Assembly: GCA_021204375.1 (NCBI GenBank)
Contig: JAJPZL010000197.1
Span: 9,993 to 17,808 of the forward strand
DNA length: 7,816 bases
Origin: Bacteroides sp.
GTDB taxonomy: Bacteria > Bacteroidota > Bacteroidia > Bacteroidales > Bacteroidaceae
Reading direction: 5' to 3'
A program made the position numbers and the translations under genes. Below are positions 1 through 5,921 of the stretch, piece by piece. The notes beneath the pieces are model-generated. The model worked only from the letters and a program-made list of their open reading frames with translations, was not told the DNA's origin and ran no database searches. Every line of letters starts with the position of its first letter. Within the stretch, counting starts at the first letter, position 1.

Positions 1-30
1 TTCTGATACTATTTTAATAAGAATAGAATG

Positions 31-70
31 AAAGGAGTTAAGGTCTTGGAAAAGGCTTTAACTCCTTTTT
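31..70 (+). terminator. Strong intrinsic terminator with 17-bp stem and GGAA tetraloop
   Basis: Positions 31-47 pair with 52-68 around a four-base GGAA loop. The outer 11 pairs (AAAGGAGTTAA with TTAACTCCTTT) are perfect and the inner six include two G-U pairs. A T-rich tail (66-72) follows on the plus strand, so it fits the end of a plus-strand gene lying left of the window. Read on the minus strand the U-tract is poorer. No coding sequence can be assigned to bases 1-30. Confidence 0.8.
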
Positions 71-87
71 CTTTGTGGGGTGTCTTT

Positions 88-117
88 ACTTTTCTTTTCA
101 GTGATGAAAAGAAAAGT
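88..117. repeat. Perfect 13-bp inverted repeat with 4-base loop
   Basis: ACTTTTCTTTTCA (88-100) is the exact reverse complement of 105-117, separated by GTGA. The arms are pure purine/pyrimidine apart from the ends, and the A-rich stretch AACAAAAGAAAAA follows. From memory, AAAGAAAAGTAACAAAAGAAAA-type strings recur between genes in Bacteroidales, so this is probably one end of a dispersed repeat rather than a local terminator. The dispersed-copy statement is recollection; the inverted repeat itself is seen directly. Confidence 0.7.
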
Positions 118-133
118 AACAAAAGAAAAATCA

Positions 134-279
134 CGGACCGGGGCTCTACGGAGCTACTCCGGAGGTCTGCGTAGCGGGGGAGCGAGAATCTGACGTGGAT
201 GAGACGCAAATATGCGTCTCTACGATCCCTTGTCCGCTACTCTAACCTCCTCCGCTTAACGCTCCTCCGAGATGGTCCG
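134..279. repeat. Imperfect long inverted repeat, REP-like composite
   Basis: CGGACC (134-139) matches GGTCCG (274-279) in inverted orientation. Further in, GTAGCGG (172-178) matches CCGCTAC (234-240), and GGAGG/CCTCC blocks lie between. The whole stretch can therefore fold as a branched cruciform with the hairpin at 201-220 near its apex. There is no ORF with recognisable homology here. The layout suggests a non-autonomous intergenic repeat of the REP/BIME kind; that identity is inference, and the pairing blocks are seen directly. Confidence 0.5.
201..220. repeat. Perfect 8-bp hairpin, GAGACGCA/TGCGTCTC
   Basis: GAGACGCA (201-208) and TGCGTCTC (213-220) are exact reverse complements around AATA. 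The sequence TGCGTCTCTACG that follows resembles a GAGACGC...GCGTCTC palindrome I remember as a dispersed intergenic repeat in some Bacteroidota and cyanobacteria. If so, this is a REP unit of the type moved by a Y1-family REP-associated transposase. No such transposase is encoded in this window. Confidence 0.6.
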
Positions 280-313
280 GTTGGCTTCGCGTCCGTCCTC
301 TTGCCCCTTTGTT

Positions 314-401
314 GCCGCTGGCTTCCCAGTGGCTGTTACATAACTACTGTTGCCGCCGGTTTCCCAACCGGTGGCTCTTCATTTTGCGGCTTCACAGCCG
401 C
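314..401. repeat. Three tandem GC-rich tetraloop hairpins
   Basis: Three hairpins lie in a row, each with a four-base loop: 314-321 with 326-333 (8 pairs, loop CTTC), 352-361 with 366-375 (10 pairs, loop TCCC), and 386-391 with 396-401 (6 pairs, loop TCAC). The first two are related in sequence: both start GCCGC and end GTGGC, and both carry a G-U pair at the fourth position. Their inner stems differ by changes on both sides that keep the pairing. They lie just downstream of the broken helicase on its strand. Confidence 0.7.
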
Positions 402-431
402 TCTTTGTACGTGTATTCATAATCAGAATCT

Positions 432-2347
432 CTATACTGGCTTATCTGCCTGTACCAACTCTACCTTTCCTTTCTCCTGAATATAATTATAAAGCTCCTT
501 ATAAAATGTATGGTGGGTCAGGGTAGAGGCATCCCCGATAAGGATCACCTTCATCCGGGCACGGGTGATGGCTACATTCATCTGGCGGAGGTCAGTCAGG
601 AAGCCGATCTCTTTGTGCTCATTGGCCCGTACCAGGCTCAGGATAATTACATCCCTTTCCTGTCCCTGGAAACCATCTACCGTGTTGATGGAGATAAGGC
701 TGCGGAGCGGTTTAAAGAAGGGGAGTTGCCGCACTCTCCTCTTCAAATATTGTATCTGCGACTTATAGGGAGAGATAATCCCGATATCAATACGTTCTTC
801 CAATACCCGCTCTACACCGATACGTTTAATATACTTTTCTGTTTCTGCCAGTAACAACTCGGCTTCGGGTTTGTTGATACGCCCGAAATGTTCGCCGATA
901 AACTCCTCCTGGTAATGGCACAGGGAGGTGTCGTACCACACCAGCGGGGTATCGTAATCCAGTATCCCCCGGGATCTTACTTCGGGAGCTGCCTGTAGCT
1001 CTCCTCCGTAGAACCAGCGGGAAGAGAAATTCATAATATCCTCATGTATCCGGTATTGGATTTGCAGCAGCGACACACTCTCCGGTTTGTTCTCAGTCAG
1101 CTTTTCTAGTAAGGTTTTTCCCAATCCTTTGCGCAGGGCTTCGGGAGATTTTACCGTCGGGGAGGGAGTTGCAGGTGATCGCCTGCCAGGATCACCCGGT
1201 CTGCTTTCCGGATGGCTGTCCAGCAGGCGGCTTCCAGGGCCTGTCCGGCTTCATCGATAAAAAGGGTGGAGAAGTGCCTGCCGGCCAGGATGCGGTTGTT
1301 GGATCCGATCAGGGTAGAGGCGACTACACGGGCCTGGCGGAAGAGGGATTCGTGAATAATGATCTCCAGCTCTGTACAGTGCTCTTTCAGGGAAGTGATC
1401 TTCCCGAGCCGGGTATCGGACCTGCATTTTCCTGCACCTCTCATCTCCCGGATGGTGCGCCGTAACTTCCACAACTCCGGATATTCCGGATGGGATTCAA
1501 ATTGTCGTTCATAAGTATAGGAGAGCATTTTATCGTTTACCCGGGTGGGGTTACCTACCCGGAGTACGGGGATGCCTCGGTCTGCCAGTTTCTCCGATAT
1601 CCAGTCTACAGCGGTATTGCTTTATGCACATACCAGAACCTGGTTCTCCCGGTGGAGGGTTTCGTAAATGGCCTCTACTAAGGTAGTGGTTTTTCCGATT
1701 CCCGGAGGGCCGTGTACAATAGCTGCCTCTTTGGCGGAGAGAACTTTGTTGACCGCTTTTTCCTGGGAGGGATTGATCCAGGGGAGGCGTACGGGGAAGA
1801 GAGAGCGGTACTCCGGCAATATGCTGCCCAGGTATACTTCCCGGAGACGGGTCAATTGTTTGTTCTCCGTTCTTATAAGTTACCGGAGTGATTCGAACAT
1901 GGTTTTATAGGAGGTCTCATCGAAATAGAGCTGTACGCCTATCTGTTCTCTATCCCTTAGTTGTTCTACTACGGCCGGTGAGGATACAGCGATAACCATC
2001 CGGTTCTCATCCACATAACTCACCTGGCCGGTGAAGGGGAGGTTCTTTCCGGTGCCTGTATAAAGATCCGGAGTAAAGAAACTCACCGTTTTACCTGGCT
2101 CGAACAGGTGGTCGATCTCTTTATCTTCTCTCCGTTCCACTTCTACTACTAAGTTGTTCAGGGAATTATAGTAACTCTTCCCGACAGAGAGAGGGAACCA
2201 GCAGATGCCCCGTTTTACTTTGCGAAGGATCTGCATGGATTCACTCTGCTCCAGGTAACTCTCTTTCTCCTGGTTGTACTCGATCTCTAACAGGCGAAGT
2301 TGGTTCTCCAGGTGCTGCACGGAAGAGCATGGGTTCTTTTTCTGCAT
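432..2347 (-). pseudogene. Broken DNA2/NAM7 (IGHMBP2-like) SF1 helicase
   Basis: If intact this would be an ATP-dependent superfamily 1 DNA/RNA helicase of about 638 residues, cytoplasmic, likely acting in nucleic-acid repair or processing. The reading frame runs leftward from ATG at 2347. In order it shows an N-terminal beta-rich region, Walker A at about residues 213-220 (GPPGIGKT, where the family has GPPGTGKT), SNTAVD, Walker B DEAGQ near 365, GDHLQLPP near 389, VDGFQGQERDVI and NVAITRAR. Two in-frame TAA codons interrupt it, at 1880-1882 (after FESLR) and 1622-1624 (between VCA and SNTAVD). A +2 frameshift at about 1155-1161 follows QLPP, and the frame then resumes TVKSPEALRKGLGKTLL and continues to TAG at 432-434. 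Homology to all helicase motifs persists across every break, so decay looks recent. The family assignment is firm; the specific substrate is unknown. Confidence 0.92.
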
Positions 2348-2367
2348 ACTATTTTACCTAATGGCTG

Positions 2368-2375
2368 CAAAAGTA
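2368..2375 (-). promoter_or_regulatory. Putative -7 element for the helicase pseudogene
   Basis: On the minus strand this reads TACTTTTG, matching the Bacteroidota -7 consensus TAnnTTTG, about 20 bases upstream of the ATG at 2347. No convincing TTTG -33 box is seen at the usual distance, so it rests on the -7 box and its position in a divergent intergenic gap. Confidence 0.45.
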
Positions 2376-2408
2376 CAAATATTCCTCCGTACTGTGGAAT
2401 CTTTTTGA

Positions 2409-2416
2409 TATATTTG
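2409..2416 (+). promoter_or_regulatory. Putative -7 element for the M48 protease gene
   Basis: TATATTTG matches TAnnTTTG and lies about 40 bases before the ATG at 2458, which gives a leader of roughly 35 bases. The -33 box is not evident. The same short gap carries the divergent element for the helicase, so both decayed genes share one control region. Confidence 0.45.
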
Positions 2417-2457
2417 TTTGTTATCTTGTTTTTCTAACTCTATTTAAATAACGGAAT

Positions 2458-3258
2458 ATGAAAACGATCCTATATAAAGGAATGGTTTGGGGAGTAGTGC
2501 TGACATTGGCTGCCTGTAGTACCGTACACATTACCGGGCGCCGGCAGCTTCACCTGGTCTCCGATTCGGAGGTATTAAGCCTGAGTGAATAGAGCTACCG
2601 GGAGTATATGGCAACGGCCAAAAAGTCTACCAACCAGGCTGCCACCCAGGAGGTGGTACGGGTGGGAAGCCGCATTGCACAGGCGGTAGAGACCTATATG
2701 CGCAATAACGGGAGAGCCAATGAGATAAAGAACTACTCCTGGGAGTTTAACTTAGTCCAGGATCCTACACCCAATGCTTTTTGTATGCCGGGAGGGAAGA
2801 TCGTAGTGAACGAAGGGATCTTGCCTTATACCCAGGATGATGCCGGCCTGGCTATTGTACTGGGGCATGAGGTGGCCCATGCGGTAGCTAATCATTCCTC
2901 TGAACGTATCAGCCAGCATGTACTGGCCAATGCGGGCGGGCAGGTATTGGGGGTACTCTTGCAAAACTCCTCCTCTGTAAGCCAGAATGTGGCCCAACAG
3001 GTATATGGATTGAGGGCACAGTATGGAGTGATGCTTCCCTATTCCCGTAGCAATGAGTCGGAAGCCGACCACCTGGGATTGATCTTTGCGGCCATGGCCG
3101 GTTATAATCCGCAGGCTGCGATTGGTTTCTGGCAGCGGATGGCCTCAGCCGGCGGCGGAGCAGTCCCTGAGTTTTTAAGTACGCACCCTTCAGATTCCCG
3201 CCGTATTGAGAACCTCGAAAAGCTGATGCTGGAGGCCATGAAGTATTATAAAAAATAG
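2458..3258 (+). pseudogene. M48 family metalloprotease lipoprotein with premature amber stop
   Basis: A zinc endopeptidase of the M48 type (LoiP/YcaL/BepA-like), expected to be an envelope-anchored lipoprotein in quality control of outer-membrane or periplasmic proteins. From ATG 2458 the frame encodes a lipoprotein signal with lipobox LAAC (Cys about residue 20), then STVHITGRRQL, typical of the family. TAG at 2590-2592 (codon 45) stops it in the stretch LSLSE-stop-SYREYM. The same frame then stays open to 3258 and carries HEVAH (zinc ligands and catalytic Glu), a downstream SEADHLG (third ligand) and a C-terminal STHPSDSRRIENL. Intact length would be about 266 residues, normal for the family. 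Restart at ATG 2608 would give a 216-residue catalytic domain with no export signal, so activity at the proper site is unlikely. CAG (Gln) is the likely ancestral codon. Confidence 0.9.
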
Positions 3259-3324
3259 TTCTTCTCTTTTTTCCGGAACTCTTTGTCTTTTTTTAAATAT
3301 GGTTGACTCTTAAAGGAGTCAAAA

Positions 3325-3687
3325 ATGTTAGAAAAGCATTACAATCAAGAGAAATCCCTCGAGTTGCGCCATCATGAAATTTATCGTCTTCCTATGATAG
3401 TAGGAATGAATATTTGTGATTTAGTAAAAAACAGGTCTAAGCCGTCGGAGTGTTTATCGTTCATTAGCTATCTTTGAGCGCCAGAACCCTCAAGCAGCGG
3501 AATTGATGAAGAAAAAAACAAAGATATTCTTCATGCTGACTACCCAAAGTTAGCCCTTGAGCTATCCTCTTTAAAGAACGAGTTAACTAAGGAGCGTTTA
3601 CGTGCAGATTTTTATGAGGAGATGGTTGCCTTTGGTAAAGAGGTTTACGGTATCGACTTAAAAAAGCTGGCACCAAGTAGCCTGTAG
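3325..3687 (+). pseudogene. IS3 orfA remnant (helix-turn-helix plus coiled coil)
   Basis: OrfA binds the IS ends and dimerises with the OrfAB transposase. From ATG 3325 the frame gives a start typical of such proteins and reaches DLVK. It must then shift at an A6 run (3426-3431) to read KTGLSRRSVYRSLAIFERQNPQAAELMKKK, a helix-turn-helix. A second shift at an A7 run (3512-3518) returns to the first frame for NKDILHADYPKLALELSSLKNELTKERLRADFYEEM, a leucine-rich helix that fits the coiled coil. It stops at 3685-3687. Without the shifts, frame one stops at 3475-3477 after 50 codons. The two indels cancel, so the ancestral orfA was a single frame of about 120 codons. Confidence 0.7.
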
Positions 3688-4628
3688 GCTGCACAGCCGG
3701 GACAAGAAGCTTTATGGCATTGTTCCTGTGTATCGTCTTCTTGGTGTAAGTAAACAAGCCTACTACAAACATGTAGATAAATTGATGTTTAAATTAGCCC
3801 TTGAGTCCTTTGTGGCAGAGTTTGTTAAAGATGTCCGGAAAAAAAGATCCCGGCATTGGTGGTAATAAGCTCTGGCTGATGTACCAGAGGCGTTTTGCTC
3901 AGGAGTATCGTGTTGGATACAATCGTTTTTATGACATTCTTGAGCGGTATAACTTAAAAGTACGCCTTCGTAAAAGGTGTGTTAGAACCACGGACTCCAG
4001 AGATGATCTTCCCACTTACCCGGATCTTGTAAAGGCGCTCATACCGAACCAGCCTTGTAGAGTGATGGTTAGCGACATAACCTATATTCCTATAAAGATA
4101 AGTCCCTTTGTCAGTGATTATGCGTTCTGTTATCTTTCCCTGGTTACGGATTATTATACCAAAGAAATCATTGGATATAGCGTGGGAGAGATATTGGAGA
4201 CAAAATATCCTCTTAAGGCACTGGAAATGGCCATAAGTCATTATCAGGGTAAAGACCTTTCAGAGCTAATCCACCACTCTGACCGGGGCGTTCAATATGC
4301 CAGTTATGCATATACTGCCCGCCTGAAGGACTGCAGGATCAAGATAAGCATGACAGAGAGTGGGAACCCAAAGGATAATGCGGTAGCCGAGCGTGTAAAT
4401 GGCACCATCAAGAACGAGCTACTCAGAGCAATGGAGTTTTACAGCATCGCAGAAGTAAAGGCTGCTGTTAAAGTTGCGGTAGCGTTCTATAATCTGGAAC
4501 GTCCCCATTTAAGTCTGAACGGCATGACACCCTCAGAGGCTGCGTAGTGTCAAGGCGAGCTAAAGAAAAGATGGGTAAGTTACCGGGAGATAGCCATTAA
4601 AAGAGAGGCTGAAGGGATGAGTGCTTAA
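3667..4628 (+). pseudogene. IS3 orfB remnant, DDE transposase
   Basis: OrfB carries the RNase H-fold catalytic domain that cuts and joins IS ends. The N-terminal part (HSRDKKLYGIVPVYRLLGVSKQAYYKH...FVKDVRKK, frame starting near 3665) is followed, after a shift at an A7 run (3839-3845), by KKDPGIGGNKLWLMYQRR and the full DDE core. The catalytic residues are D in SDITY, D in HHSDRG, and E in AVAERVNG exactly 35 residues later, with Lys at E+7. An in-frame TAG at 4545-4547 halts translation after SEAA. The same frame continues CQGELKKRWVSYREIAIK to TAA at 4626-4628, which matches the family's usual C-terminal tail, so the TAG is a lesion rather than the native end. Confidence 0.85.
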
Positions 4629-4655
4629 AAAAGGACAAAAACCAGAGAACCTCTT

Positions 4656-4674
4656 TGGAGGCTTCGCGCCTCCA
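4656..4674. repeat. 7-bp hairpin TGGAGGC/GCCTCCA
   Basis: TGGAGGC (4656-4662) and GCCTCCA (4668-4674) are perfect arms around TTCGC. It is immediately followed by a small GCC-GGAA-GGC hairpin (4675-4684). It starts the non-coding stretch downstream of orfB and resembles in style, though not in sequence, the hairpins at 314-401. Confidence 0.5.
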
Positions 4675-4684
4675 GCCGGAAGGC

Positions 4685-4706
4685 AAACCTCCGCGGTGGT
4701 TTTTTC
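4685..4706 (+). terminator. Possible intrinsic terminator after the IS
   Basis: AAACC (4685-4689) pairs with GGTTT (4698-4702) around a CC/GG inner stem with one T-T mismatch, and a run of six T follows. Placed downstream of orfB on its strand, it could end IS transcription or shield the following operon. The inner loop is very short, so the stem may not close fully. Confidence 0.4.
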
Positions 4707-4751
4707 ATAATTTGTTTGGACAGTATCTGGTACTTGATTATTTTTGTGAGA

Positions 4752-4769
4752 TACCCTACCGGTAGGGTA
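4752..4769. repeat. 18-bp perfect palindrome
   Basis: TACCCTACCGGTAGGGTA is self-complementary over all 18 bases with no spacer. A loopless palindrome is poor as an RNA hairpin and more typical of a dimeric DNA-binding site or of an element end. It lies between the IS remnant and the 32-bp repeats. No regulator gene is adjacent. Confidence 0.65.
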
Positions 4770-4894
4770 AACCTGATTCATAAATAACCAGAAAAAAGGT
4801 CAACCCAAATTATCAATAAGTAATAACCGAGTCAACCTACTTTATTAATAAGACAAAATACAGTCAACTAAAAACGTTAACATACACTTCCTGA
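4767..4894. repeat. Four imperfect 32-bp tandem units starting GT(C/A)AAC
   Basis: Units begin at 4767, 4799, 4831 and 4863, exactly 32 bp apart. Units two and three agree at about 22 of 32 positions, unit one matches unit two at about 18, and unit four keeps mainly the first six bases. The shared core is roughly GTCAACC, then an AT-rich part, then AATAA. GGTTGAC also occurs inverted at the IS left end (3301-3307), so the units may be transposase-binding or terminal sequences of the IS. Confidence 0.55.
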
Positions 4895-4909
4895 CTTTAA
4901 AATGGAAAG

Positions 4910-4917
4910 TATCTTTG
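4910..4917 (+). promoter_or_regulatory. Putative upstream -7 element
   Basis: TATCTTTG fits TAnnTTTG and lies just before the four-module dyad. If used for the reductase operon it would make a leader of about 220 bases containing the whole dyad. There is no clear -33 box, so support is modest. Confidence 0.3.
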
Positions 4918-4930
4918 CTTCCTGATAGAT

Positions 4931-5015
4931 TTCTATAGGCTTGGCACAACCATTCCATAACCTTGGCATTATTGTGCCAAGCAGGTGGAACAGTTGTGCC
5001 AAGCTTATGGAATAG
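4931..5015. promoter_or_regulatory. 82-bp dyad of four 22-bp modules upstream of reductase operon
   Basis: A module TTGTGCCAAGC-N3-TGGAA-N3 occurs twice in tandem on the plus strand (4972-4993 and 4994-5015). It also occurs twice in tandem on the minus strand: outer copy 4949 to 4931 with TAGAA, inner copy starting near 4968 and less complete. The two halves are symmetric about 4971.5. Folding pairs 4931-4950 with 4993-5012 over 20 consecutive positions (two G-U), and 33 of 38 arm positions pair overall, leaving a six-base loop. The repeat structure is seen directly. A role as operator array for the downstream genes, or as a leader RNA hairpin, is inference. Confidence 0.65.
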
Positions 5016-5094
5016 TCTCTGACTTACTTACTACTCGTCATTTGTCTGAGTGGATTAATTCTTTTTAGATGTCTCCTGTAATCATTTATTTTGA

Positions 5095-5102
5095 TACCTT
5101 TG
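5095..5102 (+). promoter_or_regulatory. Putative -7 element for the reductase operon
   Basis: TACCTTTG fits TAnnTTTG about 46 bases before the ATG at 5148, implying a leader near 40 bases, a usual length in this phylum. A TTTG -33 box is not obvious. It lies 80 bases downstream of the four-module dyad, which is a plausible activator distance. Confidence 0.45.
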
Positions 5103-5147
5103 GTGTCGATATATTGGATAAGGTACTAACTAATTGACTCATACAAC

Positions 5148-5909
5148 ATGACACACGAACAATTTCAGTACTTACTATACGGAATGATCTCTCTGGCGGT
5201 AATTGTATTTATTGTTCTCTATTTTGTAAATGCGGGTTATGGGATGTTCACCGGGCACAAGTGGGGCCCGACCGTAAGTAACCGGGTAGGATGGATGGTG
5301 ATGGAAGCTCCGGTTTTCCTGGTCATGCTCTACTATTTTCTCTCTTCGGACAGGGAGTTTATGCCGGTACCGTTCCTGTTCTTCCTCTTCTTTGAATTAC
5401 ATTATCTGCAAAGGGTTTTTATCTATCCTTTTCTGTTAAAGGGAAAGAGCCGGATGCCGGTGGTGATCATGGGTTCGGCCATCTTGTTCAATCTGCTTAA
5501 TGGGGTGATGCAGGGAGAATGGATCTTCCGGCAGTCTCCGGTGGATATGTATGAGCTCTCCTGGTTGCTGACCCCGCAGTTCCTGACCGGGACGGTGCTG
5601 TTCTTTGTGGGGATGGGGATCAATCTTCAGTCAGACAGTGTGATCCGGAATCTGCGTAAGCCGGGAGATACGAATCACTATCTTCCTCAGAAGGGGTTAT
5701 ACCGGTATGTTACGTCTGCTAACTATTTGGGAGAACTTATTGAATGGACTGGTTTTGCGGTTTTAACCTGGTCCTTATCCGGGTTTGTATTTGCGCTCTG
5801 GACTTTTGCCAATCTGGTGCCCCGTGCTCATGCTATTTATCATAAATACCGGGAAGAGTTTGGTCCGGAGGTTGATTCCCGCAAACGTATTTTTCCTTTT
5901 ATTTACTAA
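5148..5909 (+). CDS. 3-oxo-5-alpha-steroid 4-dehydrogenase (steroid 5-alpha-reductase family)
   Basis: A membrane enzyme that reduces a C4-C5 double bond conjugated to a 3-ketone, using NADPH, in steroids or related lipids. The 253 residues match the length of human SRD5A1/2 and plant DET2. Hydrophobic segments lie near residues 8-28, 48-66, 72-94, 104-121, 143-160 and 203-223. Family landmarks visible: MEAPVF (E53, where SRD5A2 has QELP), HYLQRVFIYP (85-94), GLYRYVTSANYLGELIEW (173-200, NADPH/substrate region with N192 and E196) and the C-terminal RAHAIYHKYREEFG...RKRIFPFIY. The ATG follows an AT-rich leader without Shine-Dalgarno, as usual here. It is the first gene of a pair with the SDR 12 bp downstream. 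The family is secure. The natural substrate (host bile acid or sterol derivative, or an endogenous lipid) cannot be read from sequence. Confidence 0.93.
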   Translation: MTHEQFQYLLYGMISLAVIVFIVLYFVNAGYGMFTGHKWGPTVSNRVGWMVMEAPVFLVMLYYFLSSDREFMPVPFLFFLFFELHYLQRVFIYPFLLKGKSRMPVVIMGSAILFNLLNGVMQGEWIFRQSPVDMYELSWLLTPQFLTGTVLFFVGMGINLQSDSVIRNLRKPGDTNHYLPQKGLYRYVTSANYLGELIEWTGFAVLTWSLSGFVFALWTFANLVPRAHAIYHKYREEFGPEVDSRKRIFPFIY

Positions 5910-5921
5910 CTATAGGGAGGA

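Larger units (their letters stand above)
3301..4837 (+). mobile_element. Degenerate IS3-family insertion sequence
   Basis: A transposase pair in orfA/orfB order is flanked by GGTTGACTC (3301-3309) and its inverse GAGTCAACC (4829-4837), giving a length of about 1.54 kb, plausible for IS3 elements. The left end also holds a small hairpin (GACTC 3305-3309 with GAGTC 3316-3320) overlapping the AAAGGAG just before orfA. The true right end is uncertain because GTCAAC recurs at 4799, 4831 and 4863. No exact target duplication is seen. Coding is disrupted many times, so the element cannot be autonomous. Confidence 0.6.

Noticed and set aside
199..480. Plus-strand 93-codon ORF rich in Cys, Leu and Ser
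   Set aside because: It runs through the hairpin cluster and its residues simply reflect the GC-rich repeats. No domain is recognisable and no promoter or ribosome site precedes it.
510..854. Plus-strand ORF of 114 codons
   Set aside because: It is the antisense of the helicase C-terminal domain, which has clear motifs on the minus strand.
3257..3290. Terminator after the M48 gene
   Set aside because: Only five pairs (AGTTC/GAACT) form with a 14-base loop and a U-tract displaced by several bases; too weak to call.
1622..4547. Reassigned stop codons (TAA/TAG read as Gln)
   Set aside because: Several lesions fit Gln codons, but frameshifts occur too, no bacterium is known to use TAA/TAG as Gln, and the intact pfkA, reductase and SDR genes end normally and contain no internal stops.
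4560..4781. Minus-strand 73-codon ORF
   Set aside because: It overlaps the orfB tail and the hairpins, ends within the palindrome, and shows no family features.
4767..4894. CRISPR array
   Set aside because: The 32-bp units are contiguous and diverged with no distinct spacers, and no cas genes are nearby.
4941..4983. Sigma-54 promoters based on TTGGCAC
   Set aside because: TTGGCAC matches the -24 element, and the minus-strand copy TTGGCACAATAATGC is fairly close to the full consensus. However, that one points away from the operon, and the plus-strand copy lacks the -12 GC. The blocks are better explained as repeats of one module.
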